A stretch of DNA of 64,000 nt from Sphingopyxis panaciterrulae (GCF_014199295.1 NZ_JACIJH010000006.1:62001-126000), one strand, 5' to 3'. Numbered from the stretch's first letter, positions 17,291 to 27,067 are shown. Translations and numbers: made by a program. The notes: generated by a model from the sequence alone, not told the origin.

Positions 17291-17779
17291 TCAGGTCGAT
17301 CCGATAGACTGAAACTGGTTAAGATAATGTTGGTGAACCGCCCAAAGACCCGCAGCCGCGATCGCAACCCCATAGGGGACTTCCGGCGGCTGCTCCCGAC
17401 GGCGGAACTTCATATCGATCAGCATCGCGCCCGACAGCAATCCGCCGGCGATCGCCATCACCATCAATGTCGAAAGGAACAGCGGCAGCGGAATCCACAG
17501 CATCACCGCGCCGATCATCTTGACGTCGCCGCCGCCCATGGCGCCGAGTGCGAACAGCCCGGCAAAGGCCAGAAAGACGGCGAAGGCGGCGCCGATCTGG
17601 ATCGGCATATCGGGCCAGAATGCAAGGCCGTTCGCGATCCAAAAGGGGATGGCGAACATCGCGATCAACCCGTTGAGCCCGTTCGGGATCGAGCGGTTGC
17701 GCAGATCGCAGATCGCGGCGGCGATCATGAATGCCGCAAGAAGGGCCATCAGGCCAAGCGCGATCGAACTGGTTCCCAT
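17291..17779 (-). CDS. cpaA: Prepilin peptidase CpaA/TadV (type IV leader peptidase family)
   Basis: A 162-residue inner-membrane aspartic protease with five to six helices. Catalytic Asp25 lies in ICDLRNRSIPN and Asp85 in the family signature GGGDVK (82-87). It cleaves the leader of Flp prepilin and of the pseudopilins TadE/F. The small size, lacking a methylase domain, is normal for CpaA. ATG 17779 has GAGGA seven bases upstream; an ATG six codons earlier has none. It is the first gene of the operon; no Flp pilin gene is found before or after it. Confidence 0.93.
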   Translation of the reverse strand: MGTSSIALGLMALLAAFMIAAAICDLRNRSIPNGLNGLIAMFAIPFWIANGLAFWPDMPIQIGAAFAVFLAFAGLFALGAMGGGDVKMIGAVMLWIPLPLFLSTLMVMAIAGGLLSGAMLIDMKFRRREQPPEVPYGVAIAAAGLWAVHQHYLNQFQSIGST

Positions 17780-17879
17780 CGCGATTCCTCTACGCATTAT
17801 GGCTTACCAAAGAGTAACCATGCGGGATCGGGCGGGTGGCGCGACTTGCATTCCCGGCGTCAGCCGATATGCGGCTCGC

Positions 17880-19010
17880 ATGACCTCCGCGCCGCCCTCC
17901 GCCACCGATGTGCTGATCGTCGGCGCGGGCATAGCGGGGGCGGGCCTTGCGGCGATGCTCGCACCCCACCGCCGGGTGACGATCATCGAGGCCGAGGAGG
18001 CGCCGGGCGTTCATGCGACGGGGCGCTCGGCCGCCTTCTGGCACGAAACCTATGGCGGGGCCGGGGTGCAGCCGCTGTCGACCGCCTCGTTCGAGCCTCT
18101 CGCGCATCCCGACGCCGCCTTTTCGGAGCGGCCTTTCCTGTCGCCGCGGGTCGCACTGACCATCGGGCGGCGCGAGGAAAGTGCGGCAGTCGAGGCCTAT
18201 GCGCGCGAATTTGCAGCGCGCGGCGTCGAGGTCGAGCGCCTGTCGGGCGATGCGCTCGCGGCGCGCATTCCCGGGCTGCGGCCCGGGTGGCAGGAGGGCG
18301 CGCGCGAGCCGACGTGCAGCGACATCGACGTCGCCGCCCTTCATGCCGCCTATCTGCGCGCGGCGAAGCGCGCCGGGGCCGATCTGGTCCTCTGCGCGCC
18401 GCTGCAACGGGCGCGGCGTAGCGGTGAGCGTTGGATTGTCGAGACCGGGCGCGGCGAGATCGCGGCGTCGCTGATCGTCAACGCGGCCGGCGCCTGGGCC
18501 GACGGCATCGCGGCTTCATGTGGCGTGCGGCCGGTAGGCATCCAGCCGCTACGCCGCACCGTCCTTCAGGTCCGGCTCGGCGTGCCGGTGCCGGCGGCGC
18601 TGCCGTTGATCCTGCATGTAGGCGGCGATTTCTATTTCAAGGGCGAGAGTGAAGGGCGAGTCTGGCTGAGCCCGCACGACGAAACGCCGTCGGCTCCCTG
18701 CGATGCGATACCCGAAGAGATCGATGTCGCGGTCGCGATCGAGCGGTTGCAGTCGGTGGTCGACTGGCCAGTGGCCGCGATTGAGAAGAAATGGGCGGGC
18801 CTGCGAAGTTTCGCGCCCGACCGCCTTCCCGTTTTCGGCCCCGATCGGGACGAGTCCGCGTTTGTTTGGTGCGCGGGGCAGGGGGGCTTCGGAATCCAGA
18901 CCTCGCCGGCGATCTCTGCGCTGCTGGCGGCGGAACTGGGCGCCCCCTTGCCCTTGGGGGCGATTGCGGGAGTCGATCCCGCACCCTACGCTCCGTCCCG
19001 TTTCACCTGA
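17880..19010 (+). CDS. FAD-dependent oxidoreductase (DadA/glycine oxidase type)
   Basis: A 376-residue soluble flavoenzyme. The FAD-binding VLIVGAGIAGAGLAA begins at residue 11, followed by a strand ending in the ribose-binding IIEAEEAPG (about 36-44) and GRSAAFWHETYGG. A second nucleotide contact LIVNAAGAWAD (about 196-206) and the C-terminal WCAGQGGFGIQTSPAISALLA close the FAD site. This is the DAO superfamily that oxidises amino acids or related amines; the substrate is unknown. The ATG at 17880 starts the protein just before the dinucleotide-binding fold. It is divergent from the Tad operon (100 bases between starts). Confidence 0.88.
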   Translation: MTSAPPSATDVLIVGAGIAGAGLAAMLAPHRRVTIIEAEEAPGVHATGRSAAFWHETYGGAGVQPLSTASFEPLAHPDAAFSERPFLSPRVALTIGRREESAAVEAYAREFAARGVEVERLSGDALAARIPGLRPGWQEGAREPTCSDIDVAALHAAYLRAAKRAGADLVLCAPLQRARRSGERWIVETGRGEIAASLIVNAAGAWADGIAASCGVRPVGIQPLRRTVLQVRLGVPVPAALPLILHVGGDFYFKGESEGRVWLSPHDETPSAPCDAIPEEIDVAVAIERLQSVVDWPVAAIEKKWAGLRSFAPDRLPVFGPDRDESAFVWCAGQGGFGIQTSPAISALLAAELGAPLPLGAIAGVDPAPYAPSRFT

Positions 19011-19092
19011 TGGCCGAATGGCTTGCGTCGCGAGGATGGCGGCTTAACATGGGTTAGCCGCGCCTCTCGCGGTGTGATTCCAGGAGGACCCG

Positions 19093-19269
19093 ATGGCCCA
19101 TTATTTCGAGATCAAGAAGAACAAGAAGGGCGAGTTCGTCGCCTATTTCAAATATAACAGCGAGCCCATCTTCTGGACCGAAGGCTATTCCAGCAAGGCG
19201 TCGGCCAAGAATGCGATCGAGTCGATCCTGAAGAACGGCCCCGGCGCGGAAGTCCGCGAAGCCGAGTGA
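19093..19269 (+). CDS. DUF1508 (YegP-like) small protein
   Basis: A 58-residue cytoplasmic protein. It starts MAHYFEIKKNKKGEFVAYFK and contains SEPIFWTEGYSSKASAKNAI, matching one DUF1508 repeat as found in E. coli YegP, which has two. The pattern of aromatic residues plus a sliding Ser/Lys-rich helix is typical. Function is unknown in the family. A textbook ribosome site AGGAGG (19083-19088) lies five bases before the ATG. A strong palindrome follows 38 bases after the stop. Confidence 0.9.
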   Translation: MAHYFEIKKNKKGEFVAYFKYNSEPIFWTEGYSSKASAKNAIESILKNGPGAEVREAE

Positions 19270-19307
19270 TCGCGTCCGGACATTGGACTGATCGAAGCTG
19301 AGCCGCG

Positions 19308-19366
19308 GCCCTGAGCTTGTCGAAGGGCGTCTATTCGCGAGAAGCGCCCTTCGACAGGCTCAGGGC
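19308..19366. repeat. REP-like palindrome between DUF1508 gene and rnhA
   Basis: Arms of 22 bases at 19308-19329 and 19345-19366 are inverted copies with one mismatch and a 15-base loop. The core CTTGTCGAAGGGC type is a repeat class common in sphingomonad genomes (recalled from memory). It sits between convergent genes. Confidence 0.85.
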
Positions 19367-19392
19367 TACCGCGATGGGAATTCCGGGATTAT

Positions 19393-19845
19393 TCAGCGCG
19401 GCCGCGCTGCCGCAAGCGCGGCGTCGCTCGCCAGCTTGTCGGCCATCTCATTGTCGCCATGCCCCGCATGGCCCTTGACCCACAGCCATTCGATGTCGTG
19501 CCGCGCGGCTTCGGCAATCAGCCGTTGCCATAAGTCGGCGTTGGCGACGGGTTTCTTCGCGGCGGTCTTCCAGCCGTTGCGCTGCCAGCCGTGGACCCAT
19601 TTGGTGATGCCGTCGCGGACATAGACGCTATCGGTCGACAGCTCGACGCGGCAGTGCCGCTTGAGTGCGGCGAGCGCCTCGATCGCGCCCATCAGTTCCA
19701 TGCGGTTGTTCGTCGTCTGCGCTTCGCCGCCCGAGAGGGTCTTCACGACGTCGCCCCAGCGTAGCACGGCGCCCCAGCCGCCGGGCCCGGGGTTGCCCTT
19801 GCACGCGCCGTCTGTGGCGACGATGACCGTTCGTTCCTCGCTCAT
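19393..19845 (-). CDS. rnhA: Ribonuclease HI
   Basis: A 150-residue cytoplasmic nuclease that degrades the RNA of RNA:DNA hybrids, such as Okazaki primers and R-loops. Catalytic acidic residues line up with E. coli RNase HI: Asp12 ([11 protein letters not shown]), Glu50 (NNRMELMG), Asp72 (STDSVYV) and Asp136 (MADKLA), with the flexible HAGHGDNE loop before the last. Length is normal (155 in E. coli). The start overlaps the end of thrB by four bases, so it is the last gene of an ispH-thrB-rnhA operon, a linkage I recall from other alphaproteobacteria. Confidence 0.96.
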   Translation of the reverse strand: MSEERTVIVATDGACKGNPGPGGWGAVLRWGDVVKTLSGGEAQTTNNRMELMGAIEALAALKRHCRVELSTDSVYVRDGITKWVHGWQRNGWKTAAKKPVANADLWQRLIAEAARHDIEWLWVKGHAGHGDNEMADKLASDAALAAARPR

Positions 19846-20801
19846 GCAGCGAACAGCCCGGCCGCATCGGGCGCGCGATAGCGCAGCAGGCGCGCGAGGA
19901 AGGGGGCGGGATTCTTGCGCGTCACCAGCGCATCGGCGGGCGTATGCACCCAGTCGTGTGCCCGCGTCAGGAGGAAGCGTAGCGCCGCCCCGCGCGCGAG
20001 CAGCGGCAGCGCCGCGACCTCGGCCTCCGACAGCACCACGACGCTGCGATAGCCGTGCATCAGCGCTGCCGCGCGCGTCGGGTCGCAGTGCCGGCCGTCG
20101 TCCGAAAAGCACCAGGCGGCATGGGTGATCGCGACGTCATAGGCGCGCACGTCGGTTGCGGCGAAATAGAAGTCGATCAGCCCGGTCACGCGATCACCGA
20201 GCATCAGCACATTGTCGGGGAACAGATCGGCGTGGATCACATGCGCCGGGAGGTCGTTCGGCCAGCGGGCATCGAGCCACGCCAGCTCCTCCTCGACCAT
20301 GGCCTGCAGTCCTTCCTGCACCGCGTCGAGATCGCCGGTCGCGTCGGCGATGTCCCGCCAATGCCGATGGCCCATGCTGTTGTCGCGCGCACCGGGATAA
20401 TGTTCGAGTGCGCGGTGCATTTCGCCCAGAGCCGCACCCGCCGCCTCGCATTGGCGCGGGGTTGGGTGGGTCAGCGAAATGCCGGGCAGGAACTGGATGA
20501 TGCAGGCGGCGCGTTCGGCGATGCGCTGGATCGCCGCGCCTTCGCGGTCGTGGATCATCGCCGGCACGGCGCAGCCCGACCGTGCGAGATGGTCGAGCAG
20601 ATCGACGAAAAAGGGCAGGTCGTCCGCCTTCACGCGCTTTTCATAGAGGGTCAAAATGAAGCGGCCGCCGGTGGTTTCCAGAAGGAAATTGCTGTTCTCG
20701 ACGCCCTCGGCGATGCCCTTGCACGATACGACCGTGCCGATATCGTAGCGGGCGACGAGCGCGGCGAGCTCGTCGGGATCGACGTTCGTGTAGACGGCCA
20801 T
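19842..20801 (-). CDS. thrB: Homoserine kinase (APH-fold type)
   Basis: A 319-residue cytoplasmic enzyme that phosphorylates homoserine with ATP in threonine synthesis. It belongs to the aminoglycoside-phosphotransferase fold class used by many alphaproteobacteria rather than the GHMP kinases. It starts [22 protein letters not shown], and has [13 protein letters not shown] (29-41), the catalytic loop [10 protein letters not shown] (190-199) with Asp192 and Asn197, and the metal-binding LIDFYFA (208-214, Asp210). It shares one base with the ispH stop and four bases with rnhA. Confidence 0.95.
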   Translation of the reverse strand: MAVYTNVDPDELAALVARYDIGTVVSCKGIAEGVENSNFLLETTGGRFILTLYEKRVKADDLPFFVDLLDHLARSGCAVPAMIHDREGAAIQRIAERAACIIQFLPGISLTHPTPRQCEAAGAALGEMHRALEHYPGARDNSMGHRHWRDIADATGDLDAVQEGLQAMVEEELAWLDARWPNDLPAHVIHADLFPDNVLMLGDRVTGLIDFYFAATDVRAYDVAITHAAWCFSDDGRHCDPTRAAALMHGYRSVVVLSEAEVAALPLLARGAALRFLLTRAHDWVHTPADALVTRKNPAPFLARLLRYRAPDAAGLFAA

Positions 20802-21787
20802 CAGACGGCTGCTGGCTCGAACCCGCGCGGCAGCTTGAACACCATATTCTCCTCGGTGATGACGGCCACTTCCTCGACGATCGCACGGTGGGCTGCGACC
20901 GCGTCGATCACTTCGCGGACCAGCGCCTCGGGCGCGCTGGCGCCGGCGGTGATGCCCAGCGCGGCGATACCGCCCAGCCAGGTCGGGTCGATATCGCTCC
21001 CGCGCTGAACCAGATGGGCGGGGGTTCCGAGCCGTTCGGCGACCTCGACGAGGCGCAGGCTGTTCGAACTGTTCGGCGCGCCAATCACGATCATGCGGTC
21101 GCAGCGCGGGGCGATCGCCTTTACCGCCTGCTGCCGGTTCGAGGTGGCATAGCAGATATCCTCGCCGCGCGGCCCTTGGATCGTCGGAAAGCGATGCTCG
21201 AGCGCCGCAACGATGTCGCGCGTGTCGTCGACTGACAGCGTCGTCTGGGTCAGGAAGGCCAGCTTTTCGGGATCGGGCGGCGTCAGCGCGGCGACGTCGT
21301 CGACCGATTCGACCAGCGTCATCGCGCCGTCGGGAAGCTGACCCAGCGTGCCGATGACCTCGGGATGGCCGGCGTGGCCGATGAAGATGATGTGTCGACC
21401 CGCCTCGTGCGCGCGCTCGGCCTGGCGATGGACCTTCGACACCAGCGGGCAGGTCGCGTCGATATAGTCGAGTCCGCGCGCGGCCGCCTTTGCCGGCACC
21501 GCCTTCGGCACGCCATGGGCGCTGAACACCACCGGCACGTCGTCGGGAACCTGCGAAAGCGATTCGACAAAGATCGCACCCTTCGCTTTCAGCGAATCCA
21601 CGACATATCGGTTATGGACGATCTCGTGCCGGACATAGACGGGCGCGCCGAAGCGTTCGATCGCCAGCTCGACGATGCGGATCGCGCGGTCGACGCCGGC
21701 GCAGAACCCGCGCGGCGCGGCGATCAGCACGCGAAGGTCTGCCTGGCCGTCGCGCGTGGCGGGCTCCATCTTGCGGGGGGCATTCAT
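20801..21787 (-). CDS. ispH: 4-hydroxy-3-methylbut-2-enyl diphosphate reductase
   Basis: A 328-residue iron-sulfur enzyme (LytB) catalysing the last step of the MEP isoprenoid pathway, HMBPP to IPP and DMAPP. The three cluster-binding cysteines are at 29 ([11 protein letters not shown]), 113 ([11 protein letters not shown]) and 212 ([10 protein letters not shown]). The [18 protein letters not shown] and ITAGASAPE motifs that bind the diphosphate are present. Length is typical (316 in E. coli). It is the first gene of the operon with thrB and rnhA; the frame supplies several starts, of which ATG 21787 gives a short extra N-terminus. Confidence 0.96.
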   Translation of the reverse strand: MNAPRKMEPATRDGQADLRVLIAAPRGFCAGVDRAIRIVELAIERFGAPVYVRHEIVHNRYVVDSLKAKGAIFVESLSQVPDDVPVVFSAHGVPKAVPAKAAARGLDYIDATCPLVSKVHRQAERAHEAGRHIIFIGHAGHPEVIGTLGQLPDGAMTLVESVDDVAALTPPDPEKLAFLTQTTLSVDDTRDIVAALEHRFPTIQGPRGEDICYATSNRQQAVKAIAPRCDRMIVIGAPNSSNSLRLVEVAERLGTPAHLVQRGSDIDPTWLGGIAALGITAGASAPEALVREVIDAVAAHRAIVEEVAVITEENMVFKLPRGFEPAAV

Positions 21788-21924
21788 AACGCGGCGGCTC
21801 TAGCCCAGCAGGCCGCATCCGGTAAAGCTTCCCGTTGCGCCGCGTTCATCGCACCGATAAGAAGCGGCGCGCATGAAGTGGGACGCCCCGCCGCCGTCGC
21901 GCCTGAATGGAAAGCCAGATCATC

Positions 21925-22596
21925 ATGACCCTCAGCCTGCCCTCGACCCGTAAATCGCTCGTCCTGCTATGCGGAACGGCGGTTCTGGCGACGGTTTCCG
22001 GCTGTGGGCGCAACAATGAGATCGACGTGTCGGCGGGTGTCGGCATCACCGCGACGCGCAGTAAATGCCCGGCAGTGGCGGTGCCGCTGCACACGGGCGA
22101 TATCACGCTGTTCGACCCCGCGACGAGCCGCGATGCGAGCGCGATCGACGTCGTCGCGACGATCACCAACCTCGTGCCCCAATGCAACGACACGGGCGAA
22201 AAAATCTATCAGCAGGCGGGTTTCGACGTTATCGCGACGCGCCGCGCTGCCGGCCCGGCGCGCACCGTGACCTTGCCCTATTTCGCGACCGTCATGCAGG
22301 GCGGCAGCGCGGTTGTCGCCAAGCGGCTCGGGCAGGTTCAGGTCACCTTCGCCGAGGGGCAGGTCCGCGGCACCGGTCACGGCGAGGCGTCGGCCTATGT
22401 CGATGCCACCGCGGCGACGCTGCCGGCCGACATCCAGGACCGCATCATGCGCAAGCGCAAGCCGGGGGACGCCGATGCGGCGATCGACCCACTCAGCCTG
22501 CCCGAGGTCAAGGCGGCGGTGCAGCGCGCGAGCTTCGAACTGCTGGTCGGCTTTCAGCTCACGCAGGAACAGCTCGAATATAACGTCCGACGATAG
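21925..22596 (+). CDS. Hypothetical lipoprotein
   Basis: A 223-residue putative lipoprotein. The N-terminus has basic residues (STRKS), a hydrophobic stretch and a lipobox ending VSGC with Cys27. The mature part contains two further cysteines (near 34 and 75), no membrane helix and many Ala, Thr and Val, with a short charged tail. I recognise no family; residues ITATRSKCPAVAVPL and ATITNLVPQCNDTG may form a disulfide-linked beta domain. An in-frame ATG six codons upstream (21907) is an alternative start; neither has a strong ribosome site. It is separated by 133 bases from argS. Confidence 0.7.
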   Translation: MTLSLPSTRKSLVLLCGTAVLATVSGCGRNNEIDVSAGVGITATRSKCPAVAVPLHTGDITLFDPATSRDASAIDVVATITNLVPQCNDTGEKIYQQAGFDVIATRRAAGPARTVTLPYFATVMQGGSAVVAKRLGQVQVTFAEGQVRGTGHGEASAYVDATAATLPADIQDRIMRKRKPGDADAAIDPLSLPEVKAAVQRASFELLVGFQLTQEQLEYNVRR

Positions 22597-22729
22597 GGCA
22601 AGGCGGCGGCGCGCCGGCGCCCGCCATATCGTTCGACCCTGCGGCGCGAAGGCGGTGCAGGGCTTTTCGCGCTGCCCAAGCTGCGATAGGGCGCGCGTCG
22701 ATGCTTTCGATCCAAGATAGGCCAGATAC

Positions 22730-24457
22730 GTGACCCTGTTCAGCCGCTTTTCCGACCATATCGCCGCTGCGCTCGACCGCCTCGTCGCCAGCGGCAGCCT
22801 GCCCGACGGGCTCGACCGCCGCGCCATCAGCGTTGAGCCGCCGCGCGACCCCGCGCATGGCGACGTCGCAACCAACGCCGCGATGGTACTCGCCAAGCCC
22901 GCCGGCACCAATCCGCGCTCGCTCGCCGAATTGCTCGTTGCCGAACTGGGCGCGCTGCCCGAAGTGATCGAGGCGAGCATCGCCGGCCCCGGCTTCATCA
23001 ACCTGCGTGTCGCCGACGACAGTTGGCGCGACGAACTGGCGCTGATTCATGGCGAAGGCGGCGATTATGGCCGCTCGACCATGGGGGAAGGGCGCCGGGT
23101 CAATGTCGAATATGTCTCGGCGAACCCGACCGGCCCCATGCACGTCGGTCATTGCCGCGGTGCGGTGGTCGGGGATGCGCTTGCGGCGCTGCTCGAATAT
23201 GCCGGGCATCAGGTCATCCGCGAATATTATGTCAACGACGCCGGCGCGCAGGTCGACGTGCTCGCGCGGTCGGTCCACATGCGCTACCGCGAGGCGCTGG
23301 GGGAGGATATCGGCGCGATCCCCGAGGGGCTCTATCCCGGCGACTATCTGAAACCCGTCGGTGAGCGGCTGGCTACGGACCATGGCGACCGCTTCGTCGG
23401 GGCGTCCGAAAGCGAATGGTTGGCCCTGTTCCGCACCGTGGCGGTCGCGGCGATGATGGACATGATCCGCGCCGACCTCGCCAAGCTGGGCATCCATCAC
23501 GACCTGTTCGCGTCGGAAGCGGAACTGCAGGCCGAGGGGAAGCCGGCGGCGGCGGAAAAATGGCTGCGCGAGCACGGTCTCGTCTATGATGGCATGCTCG
23601 AGGCACCGAAGGGCGAAACGCCCGAGGATTGGGAGCCGGTCGAACTGCCGCTGTTCCGTTCGACGCAGTTCGGCGACGATCAGGATCGTCCGATCAAGAA
23701 GTCCGACGGAAGCTGGACCTACTTCGGCGCCGACCTCGCCTATCATTTCCAGAAAAGCCAGAATGCCGACGAATTGATCGACATCTGGGGCGCCGACCAT
23801 GCGGGGACGGTCAAGCGGATCAAGGCCGCGGTTGCGGCACTGACGGACGGAAAGACCCGTTTCGACGTCAAGCTGGTGCAGATGGTCCGGCTGCTCAAGA
23901 ATGGCGAGCCGTTCAAGATGTCGAAGCGGGCAGGCAATTTCGTGACGCTGGCCGATATCGTCGACGAGGTCGGCAAGGATGCGGTGCGCTTCACCATGCT
24001 GACGCGCAAGGCCGACGCGCAGATGGATTTCGATTTCGCCAAGGTGGTCGAGGCGTCGCGCGACAATCCTGTGTGGTATCTGCAATATGCCCACGCGCGG
24101 ATTTCGCGGCTGCGCCAGAAGGCAGCGGACGCCGGTATCGCGCTGCCGGACCCGGCCCCGGCGCGGCTGAACGACCACGAACTCGGCCTGGTAAAGCTGC
24201 TCGCGCAATTCCCGCGCATGGTGGAGGCGGCGGCCTCTGCCCGCGAACCGCATCGTATCGCTTTCTATCTCGCCGACGTCGCCGCGTCCTTCCACGCCTG
24301 GTACAATCTGGGTAACGACGAGCCCGAAGCGCGCATCGTTCTGGCGAACGATCCCGAACTGACGGCGACTCGGCTTTATTTGGCCGACGGAATCGGGCAG
24401 GTTATCCGAAACGGGCTACACCTGATGGGGGTCGAGGCGCTCGAGGAGATGGTCTGA
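22730..24457 (+). CDS. argS: Arginyl-tRNA synthetase
   Basis: A 575-residue class Ia synthetase that charges tRNA-Arg. An N-terminal Arg-tRNA synthetase-N domain (to about 90) precedes the HIGH-type motif ANPTGPMHVGHCRG (131-144), a connective region, the KMSKR loop (396-400) and a C-terminal DALR anticodon-binding domain (about 455-575, AHARISRLR). The length fits bacterial enzymes. The start is GTG at 22730. Its stop shares one base with the next gene (TGATG), indicating coupled translation. Confidence 0.97.
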   Translation: MTLFSRFSDHIAAALDRLVASGSLPDGLDRRAISVEPPRDPAHGDVATNAAMVLAKPAGTNPRSLAELLVAELGALPEVIEASIAGPGFINLRVADDSWRDELALIHGEGGDYGRSTMGEGRRVNVEYVSANPTGPMHVGHCRGAVVGDALAALLEYAGHQVIREYYVNDAGAQVDVLARSVHMRYREALGEDIGAIPEGLYPGDYLKPVGERLATDHGDRFVGASESEWLALFRTVAVAAMMDMIRADLAKLGIHHDLFASEAELQAEGKPAAAEKWLREHGLVYDGMLEAPKGETPEDWEPVELPLFRSTQFGDDQDRPIKKSDGSWTYFGADLAYHFQKSQNADELIDIWGADHAGTVKRIKAAVAALTDGKTRFDVKLVQMVRLLKNGEPFKMSKRAGNFVTLADIVDEVGKDAVRFTMLTRKADAQMDFDFAKVVEASRDNPVWYLQYAHARISRLRQKAADAGIALPDPAPARLNDHELGLVKLLAQFPRMVEAAASAREPHRIAFYLADVAASFHAWYNLGNDEPEARIVLANDPELTATRLYLADGIGQVIRNGLHLMGVEALEEMV

Positions 24458-25167
24458 TGGCGGGCGAGAAGGATGCTGGGCAGGACGATGCGGGGCTGGG
24501 GCTCGACGACGAAGACCGGCTGCCGTGGCTCGAGGCGGCCGATGATTATGACGAGGACGGCGAAGTGTCGCCGACGCGCCTGCTCGCGATGGTGCTTGGC
24601 GGACTGCTGCTGATCGGTGCTGTACTCGGGGGCCTGTGGTGGCTCCAGAACGGCGGCGCGCGGGGGCAGGGCGAACTGATCGCTGCCGACAAGGGCGATT
24701 ACAAGGTTCAGCCGACGGACAATGCTGCCCGGGTTTTCGAGGGCGAGGGCGACGAGAGTTTCGCCGCGAGTGAGGGCGCAGCTCCGACCGGACGGGTCGA
24801 CCCGAGCCGGATGCCCGAGGAGCCCGCGGTAACGCCCGAAGCGCGCGCGGCTGCGGCAAAGGCGGCGACAGCGAAGGCGAAAGCCGCTGTGGCACCCGCC
24901 AAGGCGGCACCGGCTGCCGATGCCAAGGGCGCCGGCGGGGTGATCCAGCTTGGGGCGTTCAGCAGCGAGGCGGCGGCGAACAAGGCGTGGGCCAGCCTGT
25001 CGAAGCGTTTTGCCTATCTGTCCGACCTCAATCGTTCGGTGGCGGCAGCGGATGTCGGTGGCAGCAAGGTCTATCGGCTTCGCGTCATGACAGGCTCGGC
25101 TGCCAATGCATCGAGTTTGTGCGGGAAATTGCGGGTTGCGGGCGAAAATTGCGTCATCGTCCGCTGA
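24457..25167 (+). CDS. SPOR-domain membrane protein
   Basis: A 236-residue bitopic protein. An acidic cytoplasmic head (1-42), one transmembrane helix (about 42-64, LLAMVLGGLLLIGAVLGGLW) and a periplasmic Ala/Lys/Pro-rich linker lead to a C-terminal SPOR domain (about 158-236, starting GVIQLGAFSSEAAANKAW). SPOR domains bind denuded septal peptidoglycan, so it is likely a division-associated protein of the FtsN/DamX kind. It lies between argS and nagZ, an arrangement conserved in sphingomonads by my recollection. Confidence 0.88.
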   Translation: MAGEKDAGQDDAGLGLDDEDRLPWLEAADDYDEDGEVSPTRLLAMVLGGLLLIGAVLGGLWWLQNGGARGQGELIAADKGDYKVQPTDNAARVFEGEGDESFAASEGAAPTGRVDPSRMPEEPAVTPEARAAAAKAATAKAKAAVAPAKAAPAADAKGAGGVIQLGAFSSEAAANKAWASLSKRFAYLSDLNRSVAAADVGGSKVYRLRVMTGSAANASSLCGKLRVAGENCVIVR

Positions 25168-25275
25168 TTCGGCCCGTCTCGCCGCACCGCACGTTGGTCG
25201 GGCGGGAGCGATATGCCATCATGCCGTCCCTGGTTGCCGCATGAGGGGGCGCCGACCGATGGAGGTTGACGCACG

Positions 25276-26283
25276 ATGATACCCGCGATTTTCGGCCTCT
25301 CGGGCCTGACCCTGACCGACGACGAGCGCGCTTTCTTCCGCGACAGCGACCCCGCAGGCTATATCCTCTTCGGCCGCAATATCGAGAATCGCGCCCAATT
25401 GAGGCGGCTGACGGACGATCTGCGCAGCCTCGACGGCCGTGCCAACCTGCCGATCCTGATCGATCAGGAAGGCGGGCGCGTCGCGCGCATGAAATCGCCC
25501 GAATGGCCCGATTTTCCTAGCGGTGCCGCCTTCGACGCGCTGTATGAGCGCGCGCCGGCGAGCGCGATCGAGGCGGCGCGGCTCAATGCGATGGCGCTTG
25601 CGACGATGCTGGCCGAGGTCGGCATCACCGTCGACTGTCTACCGCTGCTCGACGTGCGCCAGCCGGGCGCGAGCGACGTGATCGGCGACCGCGCGCTGGG
25701 CAGCGAACCGATGCGCGTCGCCGCGCTCGGTCGCGCGATCCTCAGCGGGCTGCAGGACGGCGGCGTCGTCGGCATCGTCAAGCATATCCCCGGCCACGGC
25801 CGCGCGCTGCTCGATTCGCACGAGGAATTGCCGGTCGTCGCGGCGTCGGACCGCGAATTACAGAGCGATCTTGCGCCCTTCGCGGCGCTGCGCGATGCGG
25901 CGATGGCGATGACCTGTCATGTCGTCTTCAACGCCTGGGACCCCGAGCGACCGGCGACGCTGTCGCCGCTGATCATCGACAGCGTCATCCGCCGGCGCAT
26001 CGGATTCCACGGGCTGCTGATGACCGACGATCTCGACATGAAGGCGCTGTCGGGCGACGTGCCGGGGCGCGCCGCCGCGGCGATCGCCGCGGGCTGCGAC
26101 ATCGCGCTCAACTGCTGGGGCCGGATGGACGATATGATCGGCATCGCGAAGACGCTCGACCCGATCGGCGAGACGGCGCGTTCGCGCCTCGATGGAGCGA
26201 TGGAACGCATCGCCGGCACCCGCGACGCGCGCGAGTTCGCGATGCTCGTCGATCAGCGCGACGCGCTGCTGGCGATGGCCTGA
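25276..26283 (+). CDS. nagZ: Beta-N-acetylhexosaminidase (NagZ family, GH3)
   Basis: A 335-residue cytoplasmic glycosidase that removes N-acetylglucosamine from muropeptides during wall recycling. The GH3 signature KHIPGHGRALLDSH (169-182) holds the His acid/base of the NagZ subtype (174), and LLMTDDLDMKAL (247-258) holds the nucleophile Asp. Length and order match NagZ. GGAGG lies ten bases before the ATG. It is followed seven bases on by scpA in the same transcription unit. Confidence 0.93.
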   Translation: MIPAIFGLSGLTLTDDERAFFRDSDPAGYILFGRNIENRAQLRRLTDDLRSLDGRANLPILIDQEGGRVARMKSPEWPDFPSGAAFDALYERAPASAIEAARLNAMALATMLAEVGITVDCLPLLDVRQPGASDVIGDRALGSEPMRVAALGRAILSGLQDGGVVGIVKHIPGHGRALLDSHEELPVVAASDRELQSDLAPFAALRDAAMAMTCHVVFNAWDPERPATLSPLIIDSVIRRRIGFHGLLMTDDLDMKALSGDVPGRAAAAIAAGCDIALNCWGRMDDMIGIAKTLDPIGETARSRLDGAMERIAGTRDAREFAMLVDQRDALLAMA

Positions 26284-26290
26284 GGCGCCG

Positions 26291-27067
26291 ATGGAGGATC
26301 TGCCGCCCGCCTTTGACCTTGCGCCGGCGGCCCCCTCGGAGCGCGAGGACGCGCTTCAGCTCAACCTCGAAAGCTGGGAAGGGCCGCTCGACCTGCTGCT
26401 CACGCTCGCGCGCAGTCAGAAAGTCGACCTCCGCCAGATTTCCATCCTCGCGCTCGTCGAGCAATATCTTGCCTTCATTACCGAGATGCGCGCGCTCAAG
26501 CTGGAGGTTGCGGCCGATTATCTGGTGATGGCGGCGTGGCTGGCCTATCTGAAATCGGCGCTGCTGTTGCCCAAGGACCCCGAGGAGGACCCGTCCCCCG
26601 ACGAACTGGCGCTGCGGCTGCAACTGCGGCTCCAGCGCCTTGCCGCGATGCGCGAGGCGGCGGCGCGGCTGCTCGCGCGCGACCGTGTCGGCCGCGACGT
26701 CTTCCTGCGCGCGAAGCCCGAGGGGCTGCGCGACGTGCGGGTGCGTCGCTGGGACGCGAGCCTCTATGATCTGCTCGCCGCCTATGGCCAGGTGAAGCTG
26801 CGGACCGAGCCCGTCGTCCACATGGTTGCGCGGCGCCCGGTGGTGACGCTCGACGCGGCGCTTCATCATCTCGAGCGGCTGATCGGCGTTACGCTCGACT
26901 GGGCGGAGCTTTCGGCCTTTCTTCCGGCCGATTACGATGGTCCGCTGCGCCGTTCGGCGGTCGCGTCGAGCTTTCTCGCCGCGCTCGAACTCGCGCGGCA
27001 GGGCCGTGTCGACCTGAAGCAGGACGGCGCGTTCGAACCCCTCTATCTGAAGGCAGTCGGCACATGA
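26291..27067 (+). CDS. scpA: Segregation and condensation protein A
   Basis: A 258-residue kleisin that bridges the SMC dimer and recruits ScpB to condense and segregate the chromosome. The N-terminal LNLESWEGPLDLLLTLARSQ is the SMC neck-binding segment of the family, followed by a helical middle (VAADYLVMAAWLAYLKSALLL) and a C-terminal winged-helix region (DLKQDGAFEPLYLK). ATG 26291 follows nagZ by seven bases. The end overlaps scpB by four bases. Confidence 0.94.
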   Translation: MEDLPPAFDLAPAAPSEREDALQLNLESWEGPLDLLLTLARSQKVDLRQISILALVEQYLAFITEMRALKLEVAADYLVMAAWLAYLKSALLLPKDPEEDPSPDELALRLQLRLQRLAAMREAAARLLARDRVGRDVFLRAKPEGLRDVRVRRWDASLYDLLAAYGQVKLRTEPVVHMVARRPVVTLDAALHHLERLIGVTLDWAELSAFLPADYDGPLRRSAVASSFLAALELARQGRVDLKQDGAFEPLYLKAVGT

